Source of the DNA: Roseburia_C sp031555935
GTDB taxonomy: Bacteria; Bacillota; Clostridia; Lachnospirales; Lachnospiraceae
Assembly (NCBI GenBank): GCA_031555935.1
Contig: JAVBTX010000022.1
Coordinates: 109,080-173,079 of the forward strand
Reading direction: 5' to 3'
Length of the DNA stretch: 64,000 bases
Shown here: in pieces, positions 27,321-35,594 of the stretch
Position numbering within the stretch: position 1 is the first letter of the stretch
Layout: each line of letters begins with the position of its first letter
Notes under the pieces: generated by a model
Database searches by the model: none
What the model was told of the DNA's origin: nothing
Seen by the model: only the letters and a program-made list of their open reading frames with translations
Translations under genes and position numbers: made by a program

Positions 27321-27719
27321 ATGAAAAAAGCAATTCTTTGTGTGGATGATGAAAAAATAATTATTTTGAGTCTGGTCGAACAGCTCAAGGAGCGTTTCGG
27401 CAATAAGTACATCTATGAAAGTGCCATGTCTGCGGAGGAGGCTTTGATGATTATTGATGAGCTGGTTGGCGAGCAGGTAAATGTGATTTTGGTTATTTCG
27501 GATTGGCTGATGGAAGGGATGAAAGGTGATGAGTTCCTGATTAAGGTAACGGAAATGTATCCTGGAACCTTAAATGTGATGCTGACTGGGCAGGCAACCT
27601 CGGAAGCACTTGAGAACGTAGAGCGGGAAGGCGCAATTAGCGCATTTATGGCAAAGCCTTGGAACAAAGACGAGTTGATGAATAAAATCAGTAGTCTCTT
27701 GGGAGAAGCTGATGAATAG
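27321..27719 (+). CDS. Stand-alone receiver-domain response regulator
   Basis: 132 residues, a single receiver domain with acidic pocket CVDDEK, phospho-acceptor Asp61 (ISDWLMEGMKGDE), Thr in MLTGQ and Lys in AKPW. There is no output domain. It begins 5 bases after the kinase homologue and overlaps the next kinase by 8 bases, so it is co-translated with both. It resembles the receiver of the regulator at 30312. It may shuttle phosphoryl groups or act by protein contact, as CheY or Spo0F do; that is inference. Confidence 0.88.
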   Translation: MKKAILCVDDEKIIILSLVEQLKERFGNKYIYESAMSAEEALMIIDELVGEQVNVILVISDWLMEGMKGDEFLIKVTEMYPGTLNVMLTGQATSEALENVEREGAISAFMAKPWNKDELMNKISSLLGEADE

Positions 27720-30285
27720 AATGGCGAAACGCAGGCAATATGGGAAGGGATATTGGATTGCATCGTCGGTCATCCTGAGTTTAACCATTGTCTTTCTGAT
27801 ATTTACAAATTACTCAGCGATGCCGGAGCGACAGGTGCTGCAAGAGACAATCCAATCTTCAGAGGATATATCCAAAGCCTTATATAAAATAGAACAGAAA
27901 TTTAAAGCATACGGCGATATGCTCAATCAACTAGCAAGTGATACTACCGCGACGAACCTGCTGGCTGATACAGAAGCACTTGATATTTTACAAAGCCAGT
28001 TGAATATTGTCTTAAAGGAATTTGCGGCGGAACGAATGCTGGCCGAAGGATATTTTTTTAAGTTAAATGCAACAGTACCATCGACTGCATACGAAGTATA
28101 CTATAATGAAGAATCGGGAAGAAAAACCCATATTTCCACTTTGATGAGTACCGTTGAGGTGGAAAATATAAATCAAGAATTTACTCAGCGTTTAAATGCG
28201 ATTTGGCTCACACAGTATCATGCATTTTCCGATGTGGCGCATCTGCAATATTTGATTCCGCTCTATCAGGATGATACCTATCTTGGTTTTGCGGGCATTG
28301 TGGTCAGCATGAGTGATTTAAAAGCGGTCATTAATCAGGAACAAAAGGGCAGAGAATTTGGCATGCTGACGGATACCCTGGAAGTACTGTATCATCCACG
28401 CTATCTAGCGGGAGACTCACTTACAAATATTTACGAGGGAAAGCTAGTGGGAGAATTGACGTCAAGTAAGGGAGAGGATGCAATTCGTTTTCGTGGTAGT
28501 GACGGACGTGTCTGTCTTGCGGCATATACCGTGTTGCCAAGTGGACAAGTATTTTTAGCGGTGCAGGAACTGGCGGCAAAAATGTTAAGAACCAATTTTC
28601 TGACGATTTGTATTGCCGGAATTGCGCTCTTGATTATGACAATCGTTCAGAAAGATAAAAACACCGGAAAAAGTACCTTTGACCGTCTGGCGGAATGGCT
28701 GATTGGAATGAAGGGAAAAAGAGTCTTGAGCGAGCCGGAAGTGAACCGGACGAAGGCCATCATCGCCTTGGAACTAGGCATCTGTATGATGCTGACTTTT
28801 TTTGGTCTATATGAGGCGGTATTTTTTCGACGGTTTCTGATGTTTGGCGGCTGCATGCTGTGGACGCTGTGTCTCCACGGATTTCTATACTGCTATCTCC
28901 TCGGGCGCGTAAGTGAGCTCCAGAAGCTTCTGTTTATCAGCCTGCAATTTCTGGTGATGGTTGGATTTCATATCATCCAAGGCGGATTCGGTGAGCAGGG
29001 AACCGGGGTGGCAATTTCATGGATGCTGGGAATTTTGATTTTTGGCTGCCTGCTGGTTCGCAGTGAGCATGAGAATATAGTGTTTGGGTTGTTTGTTATC
29101 AGCCTATTTCTCGAGGTATTGACGGAACTATATTTTTTACAAAATATTTATTATGAGCGGATGTTTGTTTTTGTAACCAGCTTATTTTATACAGGTTTCT
29201 CGCTATATACCGGGGTTAGCATTTATTTGCGGGAATCAATCCAAGAGGGAAAAATGATTACCGAGTTGTTAAATGAGGTAAAGGAAACTCAGTCCTATTT
29301 GATTCAACAGGAAAAAATGGTTGCTCTGGGGCAGTTGATATCAGGGGTTGCCCATGAAATCAATACACCGGTAGGCGCCATTAAAGGGGCCGCGCAAACA
29401 ATGGAGTCGGGGTTGCAGCCGATGCTGCTTTTGCTGCAACGATGTAAGGAGGAATTTGAAGAAGCAGACTATACTTGTTTCTTTGCACTGATTCAATTAG
29501 CGGGTGATGGGGTAAAGGAAATGAAGAACACCATTGAAATCCGCCAGGCGAAAAAAGAAATTTTGGTCTATTTAGAAGAGCTGCAAATTGCGGAGCCGGA
29601 AGCGGTGCAGGAAATGCTCGTTCGGCTGGAAATAACAAGTGTACCAAAGCTTAAGGAATACAGCGAAGTCCTTAAGAATCCGGATCTCCTTGAAATCCTC
29701 AAGATTGTCGGAAGCTTATCCGGATTTATTGTTGGCATCCAAACGATTCTGTTTGCGACTAACCGTGTTACGCGAATTGTCTTTGCACTTAATTCCTATG
29801 CAGAGCATGGCGCGCTCGATGAAAAGATGCCGTTAGATATTGTTAAAAATATTGAAAATGTTTTAATCTTGTATCATAATCAACTAAAGAAAAAGGTTGA
29901 AGTAATCAAGGATTACGAAGAAGGAATACCGCTGATTCTTGGCAGGGCAGACGAATTGGCTCAGGTTTGGACCAATTTGATTCAAAATGCCATTTATGCC
30001 ATGCGAGAGGGCGGAACACTGACGATAAAAATAGCCGTCGTGTCATCGGATTGGGTTGAGATATCAATTGAAGATACGGGAACCGGAATCATGGCTAATG
30101 TTATTGATAAAATTTACGATTCATTTTTTACGACCAAGCCGCTTGGCGAAGGCAGTGGAATGGGACTGGATATTTCACGAAAAGTAATCCAGATGCATGA
30201 TGGAACCATTGATGTAGAAAGTGAGTGGGGCAAAGGAACAAAGTTTGTGATTCGTTTGCCAATATGTTATAATGAGCAAAAATGA
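27712..30285 (+). CDS. Membrane sensor histidine kinase
   Basis: 857 residues, a paralogue of the protein at 24985 with the same plan: membrane helix, extracellular domain of about 240 residues (Cache-like by its position and the PLYQDDTYLGFAGIVVSM stretch), membrane helix, about six-helix membrane block, coiled coil, HisKA, helical insert, HATPase. Here the H-box is intact with His548 (GVAHEINTPVG; codon CAT at 29353-29355). N-box VWTNLIQNAIYAM and G2 GEGSGMGL are also intact. It should phosphorylate the receivers on either side of it. Confidence 0.9.
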   Translation: MNRMAKRRQYGKGYWIASSVILSLTIVFLIFTNYSAMPERQVLQETIQSSEDISKALYKIEQKFKAYGDMLNQLASDTTATNLLADTEALDILQSQLNIVLKEFAAERMLAEGYFFKLNATVPSTAYEVYYNEESGRKTHISTLMSTVEVENINQEFTQRLNAIWLTQYHAFSDVAHLQYLIPLYQDDTYLGFAGIVVSMSDLKAVINQEQKGREFGMLTDTLEVLYHPRYLAGDSLTNIYEGKLVGELTSSKGEDAIRFRGSDGRVCLAAYTVLPSGQVFLAVQELAAKMLRTNFLTICIAGIALLIMTIVQKDKNTGKSTFDRLAEWLIGMKGKRVLSEPEVNRTKAIIALELGICMMLTFFGLYEAVFFRRFLMFGGCMLWTLCLHGFLYCYLLGRVSELQKLLFISLQFLVMVGFHIIQGGFGEQGTGVAISWMLGILIFGCLLVRSEHENIVFGLFVISLFLEVLTELYFLQNIYYERMFVFVTSLFYTGFSLYTGVSIYLRESIQEGKMITELLNEVKETQSYLIQQEKMVALGQLISGVAHEINTPVGAIKGAAQTMESGLQPMLLLLQRCKEEFEEADYTCFFALIQLAGDGVKEMKNTIEIRQAKKEILVYLEELQIAEPEAVQEMLVRLEITSVPKLKEYSEVLKNPDLLEILKIVGSLSGFIVGIQTILFATNRVTRIVFALNSYAEHGALDEKMPLDIVKNIENVLILYHNQLKKKVEVIKDYEEGIPLILGRADELAQVWTNLIQNAIYAMREGGTLTIKIAVVSSDWVEISIEDTGTGIMANVIDKIYDSFFTTKPLGEGSGMGLDISRKVIQMHDGTIDVESEWGKGTKFVIRLPICYNEQK

Positions 30286-30311
30286 ATTGTGGCAATAAAG
30301 GAGACATCAGG

Positions 30312-31349
30312 ATGAAGTCAAAAATAATGATTGATATAGAGGCGGATAATACCGAAAAAAAAGAAAGCCGTTCCACAATTATCTGTGTTGATGATGAAAA
30401 AATGGTGCTAAGTGTATTGTTCGAACAGCTAACAGAGTTCTTTGGAAATAATTATCGTATTGAAAAGGCATTGGGCGGTGAGGAAGCATTGGAGATTGTT
30501 GATCGGTGCATCAAGGAGGGGAATCCCGTTTCGGTCGTTATTTCTGATTATCTGATGCCGGTTATGAAAGGCGATGAGCTGTTTGTTGAAATCAAAAAGA
30601 AGGATCCGAGAATCCGAAAAATCATGTTAACTGGCTATACTTCAGTAACTGGAATTATTACCGCTATCAATCAAGCAGGATTGTATCGTTTTATTTTAAA
30701 GCCTTGGGATGTCAAAGATTTGATGTTAACCGTAATTGAGGCGATTAAAAGCTATGAGCAGGAAAAGCAGATGCAGGAGTTGGCAAAAGGATTTGAAAGT
30801 TTATATCGTAAATGTGAAAAGAGTACCCAACATATGGTGGACGTGCTCGTCAGCACGATGCAGGCAATCGACCCGGCAATGGCATCGCATGGGATGAGAA
30901 TCAAGCAGTACGCACTGTGGCTGGCAAATAAGCTGGAGCTGGATGAGTCGGTCTGTAAGAATTTACGGTATACATCTGTTTTACATAATATTGGGAAATT
31001 GGGCATGGAGGGTGAACCGGGCTCAAAGACGGCAATGCTCAGTCAGATTGATACGGCAAAGAAGATTATTAGTCATTTCGATGATTGGGATGCCATTTTT
31101 AGAGGCATTCAATATCAGTTCGAAAAATATGACGGAACTGGTCCATATATGAAAAAAGGTGATGCCATACCGGAGGAAGCGAGAGTATTAGCAATTGTCG
31201 ATTACTATGATGAAATCAAAAGTAAGACCAGCCAAGAGAATCTTTCTGCTGTAGAAATTGCAGAGATGTTGCTGGAAAATAGGGGGACTTGGTTTGACCC
31301 AGAATATGTGGATGCATTTTACAAGCTTTTAATGCCAGTAACAAAGTGA
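30312..31349 (+). CDS. Response regulator: receiver plus degenerate HD-GYP-like domain
   Basis: 345 residues from ATG 30312 (AAAGGAGA SD). The receiver at about residues 21-145 has CVDDEK, Asp79 (ISDYLMPVMKGDE), MLTGY and LKPW. An HD-GYP-like domain follows at about 180-340. The metal-binding HD pair reads His225-Asn226 (SVLHNIGKLGM), and the HHE..DGTGYP region reads QYQFEKYDGTGPY. With key metal ligands changed it is probably not a c-di-GMP phosphodiesterase, and may bind without cleaving. An ATG at 30282 overlapping the kinase end is the alternative start. Confidence 0.85.
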   Translation: MKSKIMIDIEADNTEKKESRSTIICVDDEKMVLSVLFEQLTEFFGNNYRIEKALGGEEALEIVDRCIKEGNPVSVVISDYLMPVMKGDELFVEIKKKDPRIRKIMLTGYTSVTGIITAINQAGLYRFILKPWDVKDLMLTVIEAIKSYEQEKQMQELAKGFESLYRKCEKSTQHMVDVLVSTMQAIDPAMASHGMRIKQYALWLANKLELDESVCKNLRYTSVLHNIGKLGMEGEPGSKTAMLSQIDTAKKIISHFDDWDAIFRGIQYQFEKYDGTGPYMKKGDAIPEEARVLAIVDYYDEIKSKTSQENLSAVEIAEMLLENRGTWFDPEYVDAFYKLLMPVTK

Positions 31350-31360
31350 AAAAAGCTTGT
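31321..31360. repeat. Perfect 10-bp inverted repeat at the end of the kinase operon
   Basis: ACAAGCTTTT (31321-31330) and AAAAGCTTGT (31351-31360) are separated by 20 bases that include the stop codon. The right arm runs into the -35 element of the next promoter. No T-run follows, so it is a poor terminator and may be an operator. Confidence 0.5.
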
Positions 31361-31385
31361 TGAAAATAAATATATAGTGTATAAT
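31357..31385 (+). promoter_or_regulatory. Promoter for the hydrogenase-domain chemoreceptor
   Basis: TTGTTG (31357-31362), a 17-base spacer, TATAAT (31380-31385). The CTTGTTGAAA sequence is shared with the promoter at 21941. Confidence 0.65.
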
Positions 31386-31456
31386 TAATTATATTTACAA
31401 AAGTGAAAAGATGTAAAAAATGCACAAAGAAATTTTATCTGAGGAGGACTTGGGAC

Positions 31457-33385
31457 TTGAGTATTATAAGTGTAGATGAATCGAAATGTGTGGGGTGCAA
31501 TGCGTGTGTTAGAGCATGTCCAGCCGGTGATGCCAATATTGCCAGCATGGATGAAGAGGGGAATCTGAGAATCATAATTGATAATGAAAAATGTATTAAG
31601 TGTGGAGCATGTATTCATGCTTGTTCGCATGAGGCTAGAGCATTTAATGATGATATTGATGACTTTTTAGCAGATTTAAAGTCAGGAAAAGAAATTGCGA
31701 TAATTGCAGCACCAGCAATCAAGATTGCCTTTGATGGTAACTGGCGTCATGTTTTGGAATGGCTTCGAAATGAGGGTGTAAAGGCAATCTATGATGTTGG
31801 TTTTGGGGCGGACATTTGTACTTGGGCGCATCTGCGTCATTTACAAGCGCATCCTGAGGCTAAGTTGATATCGCAGCCATGTCCAGCGGTGGTAAATTAT
31901 ATCCAGATACATAAACCGGAATTAATACCATACTTATCACCGGTACATAGCCCAATGGCATGTCTTGCTATTTATATCAAAAATGTATTAGGCTTTAAGG
32001 GAAAGATTGCAGCATTATCACCATGTATTGCCAAAATTGATGAATTCCATCAAACCGGCGTGATTGATTATAATGTTACAATGGACCATCTGAAGAAGTA
32101 TTTTGATGAGCGTGGTGTAAATCTACCACAGATAAAGATTTTTAGTGATTTTGAGTTTGATAGTCATCAGGGAATGGAAGGTGCAATTTATCCAAAACCA
32201 GGCGGATTAATGCAAAACTTATTGATTCATGAACCAGAGTTAGAGGTAGTAACATCAGAGGGAACAGATAAATTGTATCATGACTTAGATATCTATTTAG
32301 AACAGCGAAAGGATGCCCTGCCAACCGTTTTTGATGTACTGAACTGTGAAACGGGCTGTAATGGCGGACCAGCTACCGGTGTACATTATCATCGTTTTGT
32401 AATGAATGATATTATGCATAGCGTAGAGCGTCATGCGCGCAGAACCCGTAAAGCACATACCGATAAAAAAGGAAATGACCAGCAGTTTGCCGAATTTGAT
32501 AAAACGCTTAAGATTTCAGATTTTATCCGTACCTATCGACAGGAAAATATTACGAAGGTAGATATCAATGAATCAGACATTGAAAGAGGTTATGTAACAT
32601 TAGGCAAAAGAACATTGGTTGAGAAGCACTTTGACTGTCATGCTTGTGGTTACAAATCATGCCGGGATATGGCGATTGCAATTGCCAAAGGAATTAATGA
32701 AAAGGAAAACTGCCATCAGTATATGTTACATTCAATTGGTAAAGAGCGAATGAAAGTTGCTAAGGTAAATGAAGAAGTGTTAGCAATGAATCGTGAACTG
32801 ATGAGCATTTTTGGTGAATTATCCGAGAATATTGATGTGGTCAAGGCGGAGGCAGTTGTGATTCGTGATGCCGGTGAGCAGAGTACGAAGGAGATTGGTG
32901 GCGTAGCAGGACACATCAATGAACTGAATGACTTGAATCAGAATATCTTTTCTTCAATGTCTAATATTAATGAAAGCATTGAAAAATATAATGAAATGAC
33001 CCAGGATGTTGAAAAAATTGCTGGTAAGATTAACTTGTTGTCCTTAAATGCAGCAATTGAGGCGGCTAGAGCGGGAGAAGCAGGTCGTGGTTTTGCAGTC
33101 GTTGCGACGAACATTCGGGAATTGTCAGACAGCTCCAAGGCATCGGTTGGTAGTGCAAAAGAGAATGACGAAGGAATTCATGCAGCAATTGAGGAGATTA
33201 ATGTTGTTGTGCAGAATTTTAATGAGGCAACAGAGGAGCTTATCGTATCCGTAAATGCCGCAATTGACAATGTAAAACAAACATCAGAGAAGAGTATGCA
33301 AATTCAGAATTCGATGAATACAATATCACATATTGCGGATCGGGTTCAAGAAGTGATTAAGCAGACATCGGAGATTTTAAATTAA
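31457..33385 (+). CDS. Soluble chemoreceptor with N-terminal [FeFe]-hydrogenase-like sensory domain
   Basis: 642 residues from TTG 31457 (GAGGAGG SD, 31441-31447). Order: two [4Fe-4S] ferredoxin motifs (CVGCNACVRACP, CIKCGACIHAC); an H-cluster domain with L1 SQPCPA (Cys142), L2 SPCIAK (Cys190) and L3 CETGC (Cys297/Cys301); a Cys-rich Fes domain near 394-420 (CHACGYKSC); and a chemoreceptor signalling hairpin (LSLNAAIEAARAGEAGRG near 525). There are no membrane segments. In catalytic enzymes L1 reads TSCCP; here the first Cys, the proton-transfer residue, is replaced by Pro. It likely senses H2 or redox state and reports to CheA rather than turning over H2. Confidence 0.9.
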   Translation: MSIISVDESKCVGCNACVRACPAGDANIASMDEEGNLRIIIDNEKCIKCGACIHACSHEARAFNDDIDDFLADLKSGKEIAIIAAPAIKIAFDGNWRHVLEWLRNEGVKAIYDVGFGADICTWAHLRHLQAHPEAKLISQPCPAVVNYIQIHKPELIPYLSPVHSPMACLAIYIKNVLGFKGKIAALSPCIAKIDEFHQTGVIDYNVTMDHLKKYFDERGVNLPQIKIFSDFEFDSHQGMEGAIYPKPGGLMQNLLIHEPELEVVTSEGTDKLYHDLDIYLEQRKDALPTVFDVLNCETGCNGGPATGVHYHRFVMNDIMHSVERHARRTRKAHTDKKGNDQQFAEFDKTLKISDFIRTYRQENITKVDINESDIERGYVTLGKRTLVEKHFDCHACGYKSCRDMAIAIAKGINEKENCHQYMLHSIGKERMKVAKVNEEVLAMNRELMSIFGELSENIDVVKAEAVVIRDAGEQSTKEIGGVAGHINELNDLNQNIFSSMSNINESIEKYNEMTQDVEKIAGKINLLSLNAAIEAARAGEAGRGFAVVATNIRELSDSSKASVGSAKENDEGIHAAIEEINVVVQNFNEATEELIVSVNAAIDNVKQTSEKSMQIQNSMNTISHIADRVQEVIKQTSEILN

Positions 33386-33418
33386 ATATTAAGAAATTAG
33401 AGTAAAAAGAAAAGAATA

Positions 33419-33465
33419 GAAGAACCTAAGAAGGAGATTTACTTTTTAGGTTCTTCCATTTTTTT
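33419..33465 (+). terminator. Intrinsic terminator
   Basis: An 11-bp stem GAAGAACCTAA (33419-33429) with TTAGGTTCTTC (33446-33456) is followed by CA and seven T. It ends the hydrogenase-chemoreceptor transcript. Confidence 0.88.
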
Positions 33466-33557
33466 ATACATTGATGAAATTGTCAGACAACTCTAATGGA
33501 AAAGAAAAGAAATACATCAAATCATTTACACATTTTTAATGATATTTTAGAAAAATG

Positions 33558-33566
33558 TGATACAAT
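33558..33566 (+). promoter_or_regulatory. Possible extended -10 promoter for the deacetylase
   Basis: TGATACAAT fits an extended -10 element. No good -35 is visible at 17 bases. The SD GGGGGT and ATG follow about 30 bases downstream. Confidence 0.4.
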
Positions 33567-33597
33567 AGAAAGAGATTTTGGGACCGGGGGTCAGTAC

Positions 33598-34581
33598 ATG
33601 GAAGAAAAAGCCAAGATTGGTTTAAAGGGACAAAGGGAACGGAGACGACGCATTAACCGAATGAAAATGGGAATTATACTATCCATTTTTGTGTGGATGC
33701 TGATTTCCATGATGGTATGTGTTTCACTATTGATAAAGGTTCATTCACTAGAAAAGCAGTTGAGTGAAATCGCGCAAAATGGGATACAAACGAATCAGAT
33801 TGATAATCCAGAAAATGCTGCGGCAAATTTTCAGGAATATGATGAATTAGAAAATGCAACGGAACAAGACAAAGAGACGCAGACGTATATCAATACGGCT
33901 AATATTATGGGCACTGCCAACAAAGATAATCTAGCCGAGGAGGGTGATGCACTAAAGGTATATCTAACCTTTGATGATGGACCAAGCAGCAATACTGCTG
34001 GGATATTGGATGTGCTAGCAGAATATGATGTAAAAGCTACCTTTTTTGTGGTCGGTAAAGAGGATGAGGAATCCAAAGCCCTATACGCGCGGATTGTGGC
34101 AGAAGGTCATACCTTGGGAATGCATTCGTTTTCACATAAATACAGCACCATCTATGATTCATTAGAGGGATTCAGGGAAGACTTTGAACATATTCAGAAT
34201 TTTCTATATGATATGACTGGGGAAGAATGTCACTATTATCGTTTTCCGGGCGGAAGCAGCAATCAAGTGAGCAATGCGGATATGAATGAGTTTATTTCGT
34301 ATCTGAATGCGCAGGAGGTAACTTACTTTGATTGGAATGTTGCGAGTGGTGATGCAACCTCACAGGCATATACTGCGGATGAACTGGTTGAAAATGTCAT
34401 TAAAGATGTCGTGAAATACAAGACATCGGTGGTATTAATGCACGACAGTGATACAAAAAGCACTACCGTTGAAGCATTGGGCAAAATATTAGAAGCGCTG
34501 AGGGAACTAGATGCGGAAGTTTTACCAATTGATGAGGATACAACTGTAATACAGCATATTACAGCTGACAGTATGCCATAG
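33598..34581 (+). CDS. Polysaccharide deacetylase (NodB domain), membrane-anchored
   Basis: 327 residues from ATG 33598 (GGGGGT SD). A basic N-terminus and one membrane helix (about 22-43) are followed by a short coiled coil and an acidic linker, then an extracellular NodB domain with motif 1 LTFDDGPSS, motif 2 HTLGMHSFSHKY (metal-binding His pair), motif 3 YYRFPGGSSN and a C-terminal LMHDS. All metal and catalytic residues look present. Such enzymes remove acetyl groups from peptidoglycan or other GlcNAc polymers outside the cell. The adjacent bactofilin may localise it, as bactofilins do for wall enzymes elsewhere. Confidence 0.9.
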   Translation: MEEKAKIGLKGQRERRRRINRMKMGIILSIFVWMLISMMVCVSLLIKVHSLEKQLSEIAQNGIQTNQIDNPENAAANFQEYDELENATEQDKETQTYINTANIMGTANKDNLAEEGDALKVYLTFDDGPSSNTAGILDVLAEYDVKATFFVVGKEDEESKALYARIVAEGHTLGMHSFSHKYSTIYDSLEGFREDFEHIQNFLYDMTGEECHYYRFPGGSSNQVSNADMNEFISYLNAQEVTYFDWNVASGDATSQAYTADELVENVIKDVVKYKTSVVLMHDSDTKSTTVEALGKILEALRELDAEVLPIDEDTTVIQHITADSMP

Positions 34582-34607
34582 AATACAAAATTAATGGAGG
34601 AAAGAAC

Positions 34608-35594
34608 ATGAGTTTTTTTAAGGATTTCAAAGAAGATTTTTCGCAGGCGGTGAATGAATTGATGCCAGGAGAAAATATGGAAAATGAAGAATTTGAAGAG
34701 GATGCTGAAATGGTGGTAAACACACTGGAGAGTGAACTTGATGTCGCATCAGAGTTGTCTAAATTAGATGGTCTGCTCGAAAAAGTTACCAAAGATGTGA
34801 AAGAACCCACAGTAATGCCGGAAGAGACTACCACACCGGTCGAAGATGTAGAAGAAGACGAAGCAGTAGAAGAAGTAGAAGAAGTAGAAGAAGTAGAAGA
34901 AGCGGTCGAAGATATCATAGTAGAGGAACGTGTGGATGTGGAGGAAACCCCGGAACAGCCGGTTGTTGCTGAAAGCCCAGTTGTAGAACAGATAAATCAA
35001 AATAAAGAAGAACTGCAAGATGCAGAGGAGGATAAAGTAATGAACGAAGAAACAATAATGAACGAGTTAAACAATGAATTAGACCAGATAGATACGATGA
35101 GCACAATGGAGATGCCGGTACCAGGCAAAGAAGTTTCCGATGAAGTGGCAATTATTACCGAAGGCACCAACATCAGAGGTAATATGGAATCAACCGGTTC
35201 TTTAGATATCCGTGGCACCATCGACGGCAATGTATCTTGTAATGGTAAATTAGTCGTAACTGGTGTTGTCAATGGTAACAGTACATCATCAGAATTTTTT
35301 GCAGATGCAGCTAAAATCGAAGGTGAAGTAGTAAGTACCGGAACAGTAAAAGTTGGACTTGGCTCCGTTATTATTGGAAATATTACGGCAACCTCAGCAG
35401 TTATCGCAGGTGCAATCAAAGGTGATATTGACGTACAGGGACCAGTTGTTGTTGATACCTCAGCAGTCGTGATGGGTAACATCAAATCTCGTTCCGTTCA
35501 GATTAATAATGGTGCGGTTATTGAAGGTTTCTGTTCACAGTGTTATGCAGAAATTGATGTAGAAAGCTTATTTGGAGAAAAGAAGGTTAAATAA
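34608..35594 (+). CDS. Bactofilin with long acidic N-terminal extension
   Basis: Bactofilins are self-polymerising beta-helical cytoskeletal proteins. The C-terminal about 130 residues (from about 190) form the DUF583 helix with regular Gly/Val rungs (TGSLDIRGTIDGNVSCNGKL). The first 190 residues are very acidic and presumably unstructured, including four EEV units, much longer than the short tails of typical bactofilins. A GAGGAAAG SD precedes the ATG. The stop overlaps the pyrH ATG by one base, so the two are translationally coupled. Confidence 0.9.
   Translation: MSFFKDFKEDFSQAVNELMPGENMENEEFEEDAEMVVNTLESELDVASELSKLDGLLEKVTKDVKEPTVMPEETTTPVEDVEEDEAVEEVEEVEEVEEAVEDIIVEERVDVEETPEQPVVAESPVVEQINQNKEELQDAEEDKVMNEETIMNELNNELDQIDTMSTMEMPVPGKEVSDEVAIITEGTNIRGNMESTGSLDIRGTIDGNVSCNGKLVVTGVVNGNSTSSEFFADAAKIEGEVVSTGTVKVGLGSVIIGNITATSAVIAGAIKGDIDVQGPVVVDTSAVVMGNIKSRSVQINNGAVIEGFCSQCYAEIDVESLFGEKKVK
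34866..34901 (+). repeat. Four tandem 9-bp repeats in the bactofilin gene
   Basis: Four perfect copies of GTAGAAGAA encode Val-Glu-Glu. The unit is a multiple of three, so slippage changes the length of the acidic tail without frameshift. Confidence 0.9.

Noticed and set aside
34559..34918. Minus-strand Ser/Thr-rich frame opposite the bactofilin gene
   Set aside because: It is the complement of the Glu/Val repeat; no start signal and no family.
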